From: Planctomycetota bacterium
Lineage (GTDB): Bacteria; Planctomycetota; B15-G4; SIAN01
Assembly (NCBI GenBank): GCA_028289345.1
Contig: JANQQL010000009.1
Coordinates: 62,001 to 126,000, forward strand
DNA: 64,000 nt
Direction of reading: 5' to 3'
Shown: positions 1-8,959 of the stretch, piece by piece
Layout: each line of letters starts with the position of its first letter
Position numbering within the stretch: the first letter of the stretch is position 1
Position numbers and translations under genes: made by a program
Notes under the pieces: generated by a model
Told to the model about the DNA's origin: nothing
The model's input: the letters and a program-made list of their open reading frames with translations, nothing else
Databases searched by the model: none

Positions 1-1932
1 CCGCAACAGGTGCGCTTTGTTCTTGGTCTTCCCGGAAAGATCGTCCTTGGAGTAATGATGGGGAAGGAGCCGGTCGGTCTCGGGATTCCAATCGTCGTAG
101 TCGACTCCGTTGAGAATCCCTCGCAGATGGTCCTGGCGGGCCTGGAGCAATGACTCCAAGCCCATGCCATAGTCCTCGGTCTGGATTTCCTGGGCGTAGG
201 TGGGACTCACGGTGGTCAGCCAGTCCGCGTACAGGATGCCGGTCTTCAAGAAGCTGACGTGCCCCTTGCCGAGGTCCTCCAGGTAGAGGTGATCGGTCTG
301 GTCCGCCAGGTCCAGGTCCCCCAAATGCTCGGAAGAGAACACGCCCTGGTAGGCGAGATTGTGCAGCGTCAGGACGGTCCGCGAACCGTGGAACAAGCGG
401 TCCCACTGGTAGCGTGTCTTTAGGTACAGCGGCAACAACGCCACGTGCCAGTCGTTGCAGTGGAACACGTCCGGCCCCCAGCCCATTCGCTGGCAGCACT
501 CCACCGTCGCTCGGGCAAGCAGCGCGAAACGCAGGTGCTCGTCCCCAGAGTCGTCGTAGATGCCCGGGCGGTCGTACAGTTCCGGGCAGTGCAGCAGATA
601 GACCGGCGTGTCCGATCCCGGCAACTTGGTCGAGTACACCGACAGAATCCAGCGCTGGGTGCCCAGCTCGACCGGGAAGGCTTGCAGGAAATCCACCGCC
701 GTGAACTCGTGGGGTCCTCGGTCGATGGAGGAATAGAACGGCAGGAAGATCCGCACGTCGTGGCCGGCACGATGGAGGTACTGAGGCAAGGCCGCCGACA
801 CGTCGGCCAGTCCGCCGGTCTTGGCAAACGGCGCGACCTCGGAACTCAGGAAGCAGATCTTGTACGGTCCTCGGCGAGAGCGTTCGGGACGCTCTCTTCC
901 GCTCGATTCTTCGGCGGGGGCGCGGACGATGGGCGCTGGCGCCGGCGGAGTCGACTTGGCAGCGACTGGTTTCTTCTCGATGGCGGCACTCGGGGCCGCC
1001 GCAGACGAGGCGCCGGCCTTGGCCGGGTGGCTCGTCGACTTCGAAGGCGAACCCATGGACATCGCGGGAGCCTCTTTCGACTTCGCCCGAGAGCTGGTCG
1101 AGACTTCGGCCTTCGGCGCGACGACAGGCTCCTTGTTCGCGACCGGTGCTTTGGCGGCGGGTGCCGTCGGTGGTTTCTTGTTCGATTCCACCGGTTTGAC
1201 TGCTGCTTCGCTCTTCTGAGTCACCGAGGTTGTTTCGCGTGGGGGACTGACGTTCTTGGCAGGTCGTGAGGTGGTCACTTTCGACCTTGCGGCGGGCCGC
1301 TTCTCTGCACCTCCCAGGATTTCGACCGAAGGACTCGAAGCAGGAGTCGCCGGTCCGGTCTCCGGATTCGCTTTCTTGGTCGGACTCGAACTCTTCAGCT
1401 CGGGTGCCGCCGCGCGGCTTGGAGAACTGCCCGTGGCCTTCGCCGCGGACCCGCTCCGCTTGGACGCCTTCGCGGCGGCAACGGGGCCGTCACCCTTCGA
1501 CTCGGCGCTGGTCTTCGCGCTCGTCGCCGCCTTTTTCGAGGTCGTCAGCTTGGCGTTCGTCTTCTTCGGGGAAGGCTTCTTACTGACCACTTCCTTGATC
1601 ACGGTTTCCTTCGGGGACTCGGCATCCGAACGACTCGGAGTCTTCTTTTCGGCACTTTTTTTTGCGGTGCTCTTCTTCGCCACGGATTTCTTGGTCGGGC
1701 TCTTCTTGCCCGCGCCCTCGTTGGGAGAGCTCGTGGTGGACGGGCTCTTCTTCGTCGAACTCTTCGAACCGCTCTTCTTCGTGGTCTTCTTTGACGCCGT
1801 CTTCTTGCCCGAGGCCTTCTTGGCAGCAGCCCCCCGCTTCCCGCCGAGGCTTTCCCAAGAGCTTGCGGAGCGGGAGCCGGCGAAAGGTGCCGAAGGCAAA
1901 CCCGGCGATGGATTGGAATGGCGATTGTTCAC
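1..1932 (-). CDS. glgA: Glycogen synthase (GT5) with long Lys/Ala-rich N-terminal extension, 3' end outside window
   Basis: Transfers glucose from ADP-glucose (or UDP-glucose) to a growing alpha-1,4-glucan. The gene reads leftward and is cut by the window edge, so only the N-terminal part of the GT5 catalytic domain is present. The domain begins near 861 with KICFLSSEVAPFAKTGGLAD, which contains the ADP-glucose-binding KTGGL motif. It continues with HCNDWH and LTLHNLAYQG, all typical of GlgA. Upstream the frame stays open for about 355 codons before the catalytic domain. That stretch is low complexity, rich in Lys, Ala, Ser, Thr and Pro, with many AKK, SKK and TKK triplets like a histone-H1 tail. 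Normal GlgA starts at the KICF segment. An in-frame TGA lies upstream near 2010 and no ATG is available, so I chose GTG at 1932; GTGs near 2000 are alternatives. The call for the enzyme is secure; the exact start and the role of the tail are not. Confidence 0.85.
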   Translation of the reverse strand, partial: MNNRHSNPSPGLPSAPFAGSRSASSWESLGGKRGAAAKKASGKKTASKKTTKKSGSKSSTKKSPSTTSSPNEGAGKKSPTKKSVAKKSTAKKSAEKKTPSRSDAESPKETVIKEVVSKKPSPKKTNAKLTTSKKAATSAKTSAESKGDGPVAAAKASKRSGSAAKATGSSPSRAAAPELKSSSPTKKANPETGPATPASSPSVEILGGAEKRPAARSKVTTSRPAKNVSPPRETTSVTQKSEAAVKPVESNKKPPTAPAAKAPVANKEPVVAPKAEVSTSSRAKSKEAPAMSMGSPSKSTSHPAKAGASSAAAPSAAIEKKPVAAKSTPPAPAPIVRAPAEESSGRERPERSRRGPYKICFLSSEVAPFAKTGGLADVSAALPQYLHRAGHDVRIFLPFYSSIDRGPHEFTAVDFLQAFPVELGTQRWILSVYSTKLPGSDTPVYLLHCPELYDRPGIYDDSGDEHLRFALLARATVECCQRMGWGPDVFHCNDWHVALLPLYLKTRYQWDRLFHGSRTVLTLHNLAYQGVFSSEHLGDLDLADQTDHLYLEDLGKGHVSFLKTGILYADWLTTVSPTYAQEIQTEDYGMGLESLLQARQDHLRGILNGVDYDDWNPETDRLLPHHYSKDDLSGKTKNKAHLLR

Positions 1933-2050
1933 GTCTCGAGCTTTCGTTGAGTTTCCACGGACCGGGAGGATCTTACGGCTTGTTCGGACCACGTGCACGC
2001 TCGGTCACGCCGAAGACCGTTTCACCAGCGGTCCGCTATGCTGCCGCTCG

Positions 2051-2087
2051 AATCGTCGCAAGTCCTCGCCAGAGCCAACTTTGGCTC
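2051..2087. repeat. 37-bp repeat, copy A, upstream of the Vps10-type gene
   Basis: This segment lies between the divergent glgA and Vps10-type genes. It matches 25678-25714 at 30 of 37 positions, sharing the blocks AATCGTCG, AAGTCCTCGCC and CAACTTTG. This copy contains a perfect 7-bp inverted repeat, GAGCCAA-CT-TTGGCTC. The element is probably regulatory or a dispersed intergenic repeat; its function is unknown. Confidence 0.5.
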
Positions 2088-2134
2088 GATCTTGGGAAAG
2101 CTTTCACAAGCGACCCTCTGGGAGACCCCTCCGC

Positions 2135-5125
2135 ATGAGAATCAAGCACCCATCGACGGCGGTGATGTTGCTGTCGCTCGTCACCCCTGACGCGACCTCC
2201 CAGTCCCTGTCGCAGAGCGATCAAGCATGGTCCCGACGCCAATCGATGGAACAGCAGTCCCTGTTTCAGGGCTTGCCCTGGCGCTGCATTGGCCCGGTGG
2301 ACCAAGGCGGCCGGTTGGTCGACATCGAGCCCGTTCCCGGAGAGCCCTTCACGTTCTACATCGCCTACGCTTCCGGGGGCATTTGGAAGACCGAGAACAG
2401 CGGAACGACCTACGAGCCCCTCTTCGACTTCCAACGAACCATCATCATCGGCGACCTGGCCGTCGACCCCCAAGATCCCCAGACCTTGTGGGTGGGCACC
2501 GGCGAGAACAACTCCTCGCGCTCTTCCTATGGCGGCGCCGGAGTGTTTCGCTCCAAGGACGGCGGCAAGACCTGGCAACCAGCCGGGCTTGCTCAGTCAG
2601 ATCGCATCGGCCGCATCCTGGTCGACCCGCGGAATTCCAAGCGTGTGGTGGTGGCGAGCCTGGGTCCGCTGTACACAGAAGGCGGTCAGCGAGGGATCTA
2701 CGAGACCACCGATGGTGGGGCTTCGTGGACTCCCGTTTTGACCATCGATGAGCGAACTGGTTTCGTCGACATGGTCCGCGACCCCACCAACCCCGACATC
2801 CTCTATGCCTCGGCCTGGGAGCGCCTGCGACGCCCCTGGGATTTCGTGGAAAGCGGGCCGGGCAGCGCCATCTACAAGTCGATGGACGGCGGAACTTCGT
2901 GGTCGCGGCTCTCCGGGGGTTTCCCCGAAGGAGAACACGTGGGCCGCATTGGCCTCACGGTTTGTGCCGCGAATCCGAAGGTCGTCTACGCCCTGCTCGA
3001 CAACCAGGAGCCCCTGCCGGAATCGGAATGGGACCTGGGAAGCGCGGCGGTCACTCCCAAACGCCTTCGCAAGATGACCAAGGAAGAGTTCCTGGCTCAA
3101 GATCTGGAAGAAGTCGAAGACTTCGTGCGCTCTCAGGATCTGGACCCGGCACTCGACGCAAAAACTCTGCGGCAGAAGATCCAGGACGACGAGATCACCC
3201 TGGACGCCCTGCTGGATGCTTGCGCCGATGGCAATGCCGCGCTGTTCGACGCAGAAATTCGCGGCTGCGAGCTGTGGCGCTCGGACGACGGCGGGGCCAC
3301 CTGGGCGCGCACCCACCAGGAGCCGTTGCGCGAGATTTACTACACCTACGGCTACTACTTCGGCCAGGTGCGTGTTTCTCCGAGCGACCCGGATCGGGTG
3401 TACCTGCTGGGCGTGCCGCTGGTGACCTCGGCCGATGGGGGGAAGACCTTCTCGGGTCTCAATGCCCGAAACGTTCACGTCGACCACCAGTCTTTCTGGA
3501 TCGACCCAGAGCATCCTCAACGAATCCTCGACGGCAATGACGGCGGGCTCAACCTGAGCATGGACGGCGGAGAAAACTGGCTGAAGCTGAACACCAATCC
3601 CGTCGGACAGATCTACAACGTCACGGTGGACATGGCGGATCCGTACCACGTGTACGTCGGTCTCCAAGACAACGGAGTCCTGAAGGGTTCCTCGAGGTGG
3701 CAACTCGGGAATCGTCCGTGGACACGGGTCGGCGGAGGGGACGGCATGTACATTCAGGTCGATCCCCGAGACGACGCCACCACCTACTACGGCTACCAAT
3801 TCGGGTGGTACTTCCGGCGGGATGCCAGCGGCAAGGTGCAACGCATCACGCCGCGGAACTCGTTGCAGGACCCGGCCCTTCGCTACAACTGGAACACGCC
3901 GATCTTGCTGTCCCCCCACAGTCCCGAGACCCTCTACTTCGGGAGCAATCAACTGTTCCGCTCGCTGGACAAGGGAGAGACCTGGACCGCGATCAGCGAA
4001 GACCTGACGGTGTCCGAGGACCGGGGCAACGTGCCCTTCGCCACGATCACCAGCCTGGCCGAATCCCCGTTGCAGTTCGGTCTTCTGTGGGCGGGCACGG
4101 ACGACGGACAGCTCCACGTCACTAGTGACGGCGGCCAAAACTGGCGCCGGTTCGATGACTTCCCCCGGCGCTGGGTCTCTCGCATCGAGACCTCGCCGCA
4201 CCAACGGGACACCGCCTACCTCAGCTTCAACGGCTACCGAGACGACGATCCCGAAGCGTTGTTGTTCGTGACCGAAGACCTCGGCGAGAACTGGCGCTCG
4301 ATCGCGGAAGGCCTTCCGGACGAGCCGATCAACGTGATCCGAGAAGACCCGGTCACGCCAGGAGTTCTCTACGTGGGCACGGACCGCGGCGCCTACGTCT
4401 CCTTCGACCAGGGAGAGAACTGGAGCGTGCTCAACGGCGGACTCCCCCACGTTTCCGTGCATGACTTGGTCGTGCACCCTCGGGAGCGGGAACTGGTCGC
4501 CGGTACCCATGGACGCAGCGTTTGGATCCTTGACGCTCTCCCCTTGCAAGAGTTTCCGGAAATCCAAGAAGAGGGTGTGCACGTCTTTCCGCTGGAGTCG
4601 ATGACCTGGCGCCGCCGCTTCAAGCAACGCCGCTCGCGCTGGTTCCATGATCCGAAGCTCGAGCCCGACCTAGAGATACCCTTCTACGTCAAACAAGCGG
4701 GCTCGGTGGAGTTTGCGGTGCTCGACGGCAACGACCGCGTCTTGCGCCAAGACACCTTCGAGGCGCGTCGAGGCATGAACCAATACGTCTGGGACCTTCT
4801 CTTCGACGAAGCACTTGCCCTCGCTGCGGAAGAGTCAGAGCAGGCAGAAGCGGCGGATCAAGAAGCCGAAGACCAGAACAACGAAGGCAGTTCAGAAACT
4901 GCGGAAAGCGAGGGAGCGAGCGACGAGACAGGGCTCGTCGAGCCCCAACCTCTGACTCGAGCCCAAGCTCTCGCGCTGGGACGGCGGCTGTATGTGGAGC
5001 CAGGCAAGTACAAGATTCGTTTCTCCATGGGCGAGCAGACCCACTCGACCGAGTTCGAAGTGAAGCCGCCGGAACCCAGGCAGCCAAGAGCCAAGCCCCC
5101 GGCGAAAATTCGCGGCCGGAAGTAA
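2135..5125 (+). CDS. Secreted Vps10/sortilin-type BNR-repeat beta-propeller protein
   Basis: A 996-residue protein built from many Asp-box (BNR) repeats of the S-x-D-G-G-x-x-W type, for example SKDGGKTW, TTDGGASW, SMDGGTSW, SDDGGATW and SMDGGENW. These fold as large beta-propellers as in sortilin/Vps10 and exo-sialidases. Proteins of this size and type in soil and aquatic bacteria are annotated as Vps10-domain or glycosyl-hydrolase-like proteins of unknown substrate. A helical insertion around residues 300-360 interrupts the propeller. The C-terminus has an acidic Glu-rich linker followed by a basic, Pro-rich tail. A longer open frame runs back to 1256, but that part is antisense to glgA. ATG 2135 has GGGAGA 10 nt upstream and begins a weak signal-like segment (TAVMLLSLV). 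It is divergent from glgA. Catalytic function cannot be read from the sequence. Confidence 0.8.
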   Translation: MRIKHPSTAVMLLSLVTPDATSQSLSQSDQAWSRRQSMEQQSLFQGLPWRCIGPVDQGGRLVDIEPVPGEPFTFYIAYASGGIWKTENSGTTYEPLFDFQRTIIIGDLAVDPQDPQTLWVGTGENNSSRSSYGGAGVFRSKDGGKTWQPAGLAQSDRIGRILVDPRNSKRVVVASLGPLYTEGGQRGIYETTDGGASWTPVLTIDERTGFVDMVRDPTNPDILYASAWERLRRPWDFVESGPGSAIYKSMDGGTSWSRLSGGFPEGEHVGRIGLTVCAANPKVVYALLDNQEPLPESEWDLGSAAVTPKRLRKMTKEEFLAQDLEEVEDFVRSQDLDPALDAKTLRQKIQDDEITLDALLDACADGNAALFDAEIRGCELWRSDDGGATWARTHQEPLREIYYTYGYYFGQVRVSPSDPDRVYLLGVPLVTSADGGKTFSGLNARNVHVDHQSFWIDPEHPQRILDGNDGGLNLSMDGGENWLKLNTNPVGQIYNVTVDMADPYHVYVGLQDNGVLKGSSRWQLGNRPWTRVGGGDGMYIQVDPRDDATTYYGYQFGWYFRRDASGKVQRITPRNSLQDPALRYNWNTPILLSPHSPETLYFGSNQLFRSLDKGETWTAISEDLTVSEDRGNVPFATITSLAESPLQFGLLWAGTDDGQLHVTSDGGQNWRRFDDFPRRWVSRIETSPHQRDTAYLSFNGYRDDDPEALLFVTEDLGENWRSIAEGLPDEPINVIREDPVTPGVLYVGTDRGAYVSFDQGENWSVLNGGLPHVSVHDLVVHPRERELVAGTHGRSVWILDALPLQEFPEIQEEGVHVFPLESMTWRRRFKQRRSRWFHDPKLEPDLEIPFYVKQAGSVEFAVLDGNDRVLRQDTFEARRGMNQYVWDLLFDEALALAAEESEQAEAADQEAEDQNNEGSSETAESEGASDETGLVEPQPLTRAQALALGRRLYVEPGKYKIRFSMGEQTHSTEFEVKPPEPRQPRAKPPAKIRGRK

Positions 5126-5250
5126 ACCCATGGAAAAGCGAACCCCACGGATCGATGGACCGGTGGAAACTGGTGGTGCTTCCCTTGCCGTGCTCGTGAA
5201 ATGATCGGCCCGCGCGAGGCACCACTCTGCTGCAGACGGAGAGAACTCGA

Positions 5251-6663
5251 ATGATCGCCCTGCTTCTAACCTTGTTCGGCAGCACTGCCAGCCCTCCCCA
5301 GCCCTCCTTTGACCAGTGGTTCACCGGAGCGACTCTGCGCTTCGACTACTACCACAGCGGTATCGCCACCGAAGAGCACATCAGTCTCGATCGCTACCGG
5401 CGTGAAGGTCCCTGGAGCGGCACCCGGGCGTCTCTCCTCGATCCGACGAACTTCGGCAAGTACCGTTTCCTGATTCGCGACGCGGACTCCGACACCCTCC
5501 TTTACTGCAAGGGTTTCGCCAGCATCTATGGGGAATGGGAAACAACGGGCGAAGCAGCGGACGGGATCTGGCGCACGTTTCATGAGTCCCAGCGTTTTCC
5601 GGAGCCCAAGAAGCCGTGCCGAGTGTTCCTGGAAAAGCGCAACGATGCCGGAGACTTCGAAGAGATCTACCGTGGCGAGTTGGACCCGGCGAGCCGTTTC
5701 GTCGACCGCTCTTCTCTTGCACCGGTGGGCGAGGTCATCGACATCGAAGTGAACGGCGATCCCCAAGAATGTGTGGATCTTCTGATCCTCGGCGAAGGGT
5801 ACACCGCGGAGCAGAAACAAAAGTTCGAAGCCGACACCAAGCGGTTGGTGGGTGCGCTCCTCAGCACGGAACCCTTCCAAACGTACCGCAAGAACTTCAA
5901 TGTGCGCGCGATTCACGTGCCGTCCCCGGAGCCAGGCATCTCCAATCCTCGCCAAGACGCGTGGGTCGACGCTCCTTTGGGGTTGAGCTTCAACGCATTC
6001 GACTCAGATCGCTACGTCTTAACCGAGAACAACCGCTGGCTTCGCGATGTGGCCGCCCAAGCCCCTTACGACGCGCTCTATTTCCTGTTCAACAGTCGCA
6101 AGTACGGGGGTGGTGGGATCTTCAACCTATGGGCAACTTGCGCCGCGGACACCGCTCCGGCGGAGTACGTGTTCGTCCACGAGTTCGGCCATTCCTTTGC
6201 TGGCCTGGCAGACGAGTACTACACCTCCTCGGTGTCCTACGAAGACTTCGTGGCACCGGGCTCTGAGCCCTGGGAGCCGAACATCACCGCGCTCCTCGAT
6301 CCCGACAACCTCAAGTGGAAGCACCTCGCGACGGCAGGCCTGCCGCTCCCCACTCCCTGGAACCAAGAAGAGTACGACCGGGCGAGCCTTACCTACCAGG
6401 ACCGGCGCAGCGCTCTCATTGCCGACGGTGCCGAAGAATCCACCATGGACGGTCTCTTCGAAGAAGTGAAGCAAACCACCGCGGAACTGTTCGCCAAGGA
6501 GGAGCATTACGGCAAAGTCGGTGCCTTCCAGGGTGCCGGCTACCAGGCGACGGGTCTGTATCGACCTTCCGTGGATTGCATCATGTTCACCCGAAATCCC
6601 AAGGACTTCTGCGCCGTTTGCCACGAGGCTCTGGAGCGAGTGATTCAGCTCTATCTCAGATAG
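5251..6663 (+). CDS. Secreted M64 (IgA-peptidase-type) zinc metallopeptidase
   Basis: A 470-residue protein with a short hydrophobic signal (MIALLLTLFG). It has an M64_N-like beta domain over roughly residues 20-160 and a metallopeptidase domain from about 170. The zinc site is HEFGHSFAGLADEYY, with His310, Glu311 and His314, which is the characteristic extended M64 motif. A terminal CIMFTRN...FCAVCHEAL segment supplies conserved cysteines, also seen in this family. M64 was named for IgA-cleaving peptidases of gut bacteria, but environmental members probably degrade other proteins. Start ATG has GGAGAG 8 nt upstream. The gene is co-directional with the Vps10-type gene 125 bp upstream, so the two could share transcription. 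It is likely exported and processed outside the cytoplasm. Confidence 0.88.
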   Translation: MIALLLTLFGSTASPPQPSFDQWFTGATLRFDYYHSGIATEEHISLDRYRREGPWSGTRASLLDPTNFGKYRFLIRDADSDTLLYCKGFASIYGEWETTGEAADGIWRTFHESQRFPEPKKPCRVFLEKRNDAGDFEEIYRGELDPASRFVDRSSLAPVGEVIDIEVNGDPQECVDLLILGEGYTAEQKQKFEADTKRLVGALLSTEPFQTYRKNFNVRAIHVPSPEPGISNPRQDAWVDAPLGLSFNAFDSDRYVLTENNRWLRDVAAQAPYDALYFLFNSRKYGGGGIFNLWATCAADTAPAEYVFVHEFGHSFAGLADEYYTSSVSYEDFVAPGSEPWEPNITALLDPDNLKWKHLATAGLPLPTPWNQEEYDRASLTYQDRRSALIADGAEESTMDGLFEEVKQTTAELFAKEEHYGKVGAFQGAGYQATGLYRPSVDCIMFTRNPKDFCAVCHEALERVIQLYLR

Positions 6664-6718
6664 TTCCTCGCCTCGCTGTCGATGTGGCGCGAGCTTCGGT
6701 GCAATGCACCGCCCCCCA

Positions 6719-6741
6719 CGAGTCAGTCCATTGGTGACTCG
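6719..6741. terminator. Possible bidirectional hairpin terminator
   Basis: Perfect 7-bp arms CGAGTCA / TGACTCG around a 9-nt loop, lying between the convergent M64 peptidase and beta-lactamase-family genes. There is no T-tract, so the call rests only on position and symmetry. Confidence 0.3.
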
Positions 6742-6820
6742 CGCGCTGTCGATCACCGCGGAGTTCTGTCTGACCTCATCACTCCGCCGAAGAATGTGAC
6801 CGCAAGCAGAACGGTGATCG

Positions 6821-8296
6821 CTAGCCCGGAACGGAGGGCGGGTGAGCGGCCACTTGCTCCCTCGGCTCAGGCACTCGATAGAAACGCAGGTTCAGGACCC
6901 GCCCCGTGCTGACCAAGATCTGATCCGATGCGTCTTCGCCACCGGGGACGAACTTCATCCCACTTCCGTCGCCAAGAAGCGTGCTCCCCGGAGCGTTGAG
7001 CACTTCGTCATCAAGATGACGGCGGCGGAGAACGATGCCTTCTGGCGTTTCGAGCAATCGGTAGGTGATGTCCAGTTCGGGGCTGTAGTAGGCCCCGATC
7101 CAGTCCTTGAGGTCAATCGTCGCGGGCGCTGTTGGTGCGGTAGTGTCCGGCGGGGGAAGCGCGTTCGCCATCTCCAAGATGCTGCGACTGTTCGAAGGGT
7201 CTTCGAACTCATCGCTCAGGTACAGATCGGCGACGCGCATGGCAAGAGTTCGAGTGTTCAACGGTGCGTTCGCGAGAACGGCAACAGACAACTGCTGTTC
7301 GGGGAACCGAACCAAGTAGCTGCGAAACCCGGCATCCCCTCCGGAATGACTCGTCGTCCGAACTCCGCGATAAGTTCCATGGACGATTCCCAGGGCATAG
7401 TCGAGCGCGGTTCCGTCATTGAGGACACCGCGTACGAACATCTTTTCGACAGTCTCCATCCCGCCGACATCGCCGTAGTCGAGGTTCTCTTGCCAACGGG
7501 CCAAATCCATCACGGTGGTGAACAGACTGGTGGCTCCCACCACCGAGAACGAGAGAACACCGTGGTCCCAACCGCCATCCGCTGTCGGCTGAAAGCTGTA
7601 GGCGCGACCCGGAACCACCTCGGTGTGATCGTCGTGAAAATGGGTGCGTGTCATCTCCAAGGGTTCGAACATTTCCGACTCCGCAAACTGCCGGAGAGTT
7701 CGTCCGGTCACACGACGCACCACCTCGGCAACAAGGGTGTACCCGGTGTTCGAGTACAGTTCCCGGTCTCCAGGAGGAAAATTGAGCTCTCGTTGGGACG
7801 CAACGACTCGCATCACGTCCTGATGAGTGATCACATCATCGTCGGCCCAACCCGCCAAACTGAGCAGGCTCCACTGGTCACGCAGTCCACTGGTGTGATT
7901 GAGCAGGTGGCGTAGAGTGATGGTGGCACCGAAGTCCGGCACCTCCGGGATGTACTTGCGCACATCGTCGTCGAGGTCCAGCTTGCCCTGCGTCTCCAGC
8001 AACGCCAGTGCGAACGCCGCGAATTGCTTGGACACCGAAGCCACGTGGAACACGGTATTCGGGGTGATCGGCACCTGATACTCGAGCTGAGCGCTCCCGT
8101 AACCGCGCGCGTAGATCACCTCCCCATCGTCGATCACCGACACCGCGCACCCTGGGGAATCAAGGCGATCCCATTGGGCGAAGATGGCATCCACTTCGGG
8201 ATTCGGTTCGAAGGCGGTGTCGTCCGGGCTCGACACCAGCAAAATCGCGGAACTCAGTAAGTAGACAGTCAGACCGACAATCACGGGTTTCTCCAC
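6821..8296 (-). CDS. Serine beta-lactamase-family hydrolase (class C / PBP-like), exported
   Basis: A 491-residue protein of the beta-lactamase/transpeptidase-like fold. The nucleophile motif SVSK (SxxK) is near residues 87-90, in the usual context FHVASVSKQF. The YSN motif follows near 181-183 (ELYSNTGY), and HSGGDAGF stands in for the third KTG-type motif. Members in environmental bacteria include esterases, D-aminopeptidases and PBP4-like carboxypeptidases, so true antibiotic resistance should not be assumed. A C-terminal domain of about 130 residues resembles the small beta domain often appended to these enzymes. I chose GTG at 8296, which directly precedes a signal-like segment (VGLTVYLLSSAILLV); a TTG 15 bp further upstream is also possible. 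It is convergent with the M64 peptidase gene and divergent from the lipoprotein gene at 8585. Confidence 0.82.
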   Translation of the reverse strand: MEKPVIVGLTVYLLSSAILLVSSPDDTAFEPNPEVDAIFAQWDRLDSPGCAVSVIDDGEVIYARGYGSAQLEYQVPITPNTVFHVASVSKQFAAFALALLETQGKLDLDDDVRKYIPEVPDFGATITLRHLLNHTSGLRDQWSLLSLAGWADDDVITHQDVMRVVASQRELNFPPGDRELYSNTGYTLVAEVVRRVTGRTLRQFAESEMFEPLEMTRTHFHDDHTEVVPGRAYSFQPTADGGWDHGVLSFSVVGATSLFTTVMDLARWQENLDYGDVGGMETVEKMFVRGVLNDGTALDYALGIVHGTYRGVRTTSHSGGDAGFRSYLVRFPEQQLSVAVLANAPLNTRTLAMRVADLYLSDEFEDPSNSRSILEMANALPPPDTTAPTAPATIDLKDWIGAYYSPELDITYRLLETPEGIVLRRRHLDDEVLNAPGSTLLGDGSGMKFVPGGEDASDQILVSTGRVLNLRFYRVPEPREQVAAHPPSVPG

Positions 8297-8584
8297 GACC
8301 AAGACTCTCAACGGGGAGCGATCCCCGCGCGTACCTGTTCAGGGAACTCTACTCGGATGACGGCGCGGAGGTTCGCCGATGTTCGAACGCGCCCCTCGCG
8401 TCGCATCCTTCGAGATTTCTGATGGCTTGCCGTGCAGCCGGCATCGGAGTCCTTGACGAGGCTTTCCCCGCGTCTTCTCGAAGGCGTCGACGAACCGTTT
8501 CGCCGGGGGTTCCGCACGCCGCTTGTGCTGCTCGGATGACTGAGTATCTTGGCCTCGACGCGTCACCCCCACGGAGAACTTGTC

Positions 8585-8935
8585 ATGGCCTGGACCACCA
8601 TTTCTCGTTTCGTCGCAATCCTCTTGACGCTTTGGAGCGCGCTGGCATTGACCGGGTGTGGAGCGGGCGAGGAGGCCGACTCCGATTCCGGAGCCAAAGC
8701 GGCCGTCACCCCGGACCCCGCCATGCTCACCGCGCTCGCCGGAGCCGACGCCGTCGACGGAGAAACCGACAAAGTGGTGAGCAAGTGCCTGATGTGTGGT
8801 CTGGGCATGTCCGGCAATGCCAATCACCCCTCTACGGTCGGGGACTACACCTTGCACCACTGCAGCAGCCGCTGCCAAGCCAAGTTCGACGAGGACCCCA
8901 AGACATACCTCGTCAACGCAAAGATCCCGGAGTAG
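8585..8935 (+). CDS. Lipoprotein with TRASH/YHS-like metal-binding domain
   Basis: A 116-residue predicted lipoprotein: hydrophobic signal (VAILLTLWSALAL) ending in the lipobox LTGC near residue 24. The C-terminal 50 residues contain CLMCGLGM, HHCSSRC and AKFDEDPKTYL, the Cys spacing and ending typical of TRASH/YHS domains, which bind Cu or other soft metals. The middle is a short acidic linker. ATG 8585 was chosen over the in-frame ATG at 8549 because GGAG sits just upstream and the signal peptide begins there. A role in periplasmic metal sensing or carriage is plausible but inferred. Confidence 0.75.
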   Translation: MAWTTISRFVAILLTLWSALALTGCGAGEEADSDSGAKAAVTPDPAMLTALAGADAVDGETDKVVSKCLMCGLGMSGNANHPSTVGDYTLHHCSSRCQAKFDEDPKTYLVNAKIPE

Positions 8936-8955
8936 CCGGAGAGAAACATTCCGGC
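8935..8955. terminator. Possible hairpin terminator between convergent genes
   Basis: Perfect 6-bp arms GCCGGA / TCCGGC with a 9-nt A-rich loop, beginning at the last base of the lipoprotein stop codon and ending 5 bp before the stop of the convergent TPR gene. No T-tract follows. Confidence 0.35.
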
Positions 8956-8959
8956 CCGC

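Noticed and set aside
1256..2134. Long upstream extension of the Vps10-type ORF (1256-2134, plus strand)
   Set aside because: It is antisense to the glgA Lys/Ala-rich tail, has no Vps10-like content, and ATG 2135 has a good ribosome-binding site.
2597..4648. 683-codon minus-strand ORF opposite the Vps10-type gene
   Set aside because: Shadow of a GC-rich gene; no domains, and the plus-strand frame has clear Asp-box repeats.
6821..8296. Calling the beta-lactamase-family gene an antibiotic-resistance gene
   Set aside because: The family motifs fit esterases and peptidases equally well, and nothing in the context points to resistance.
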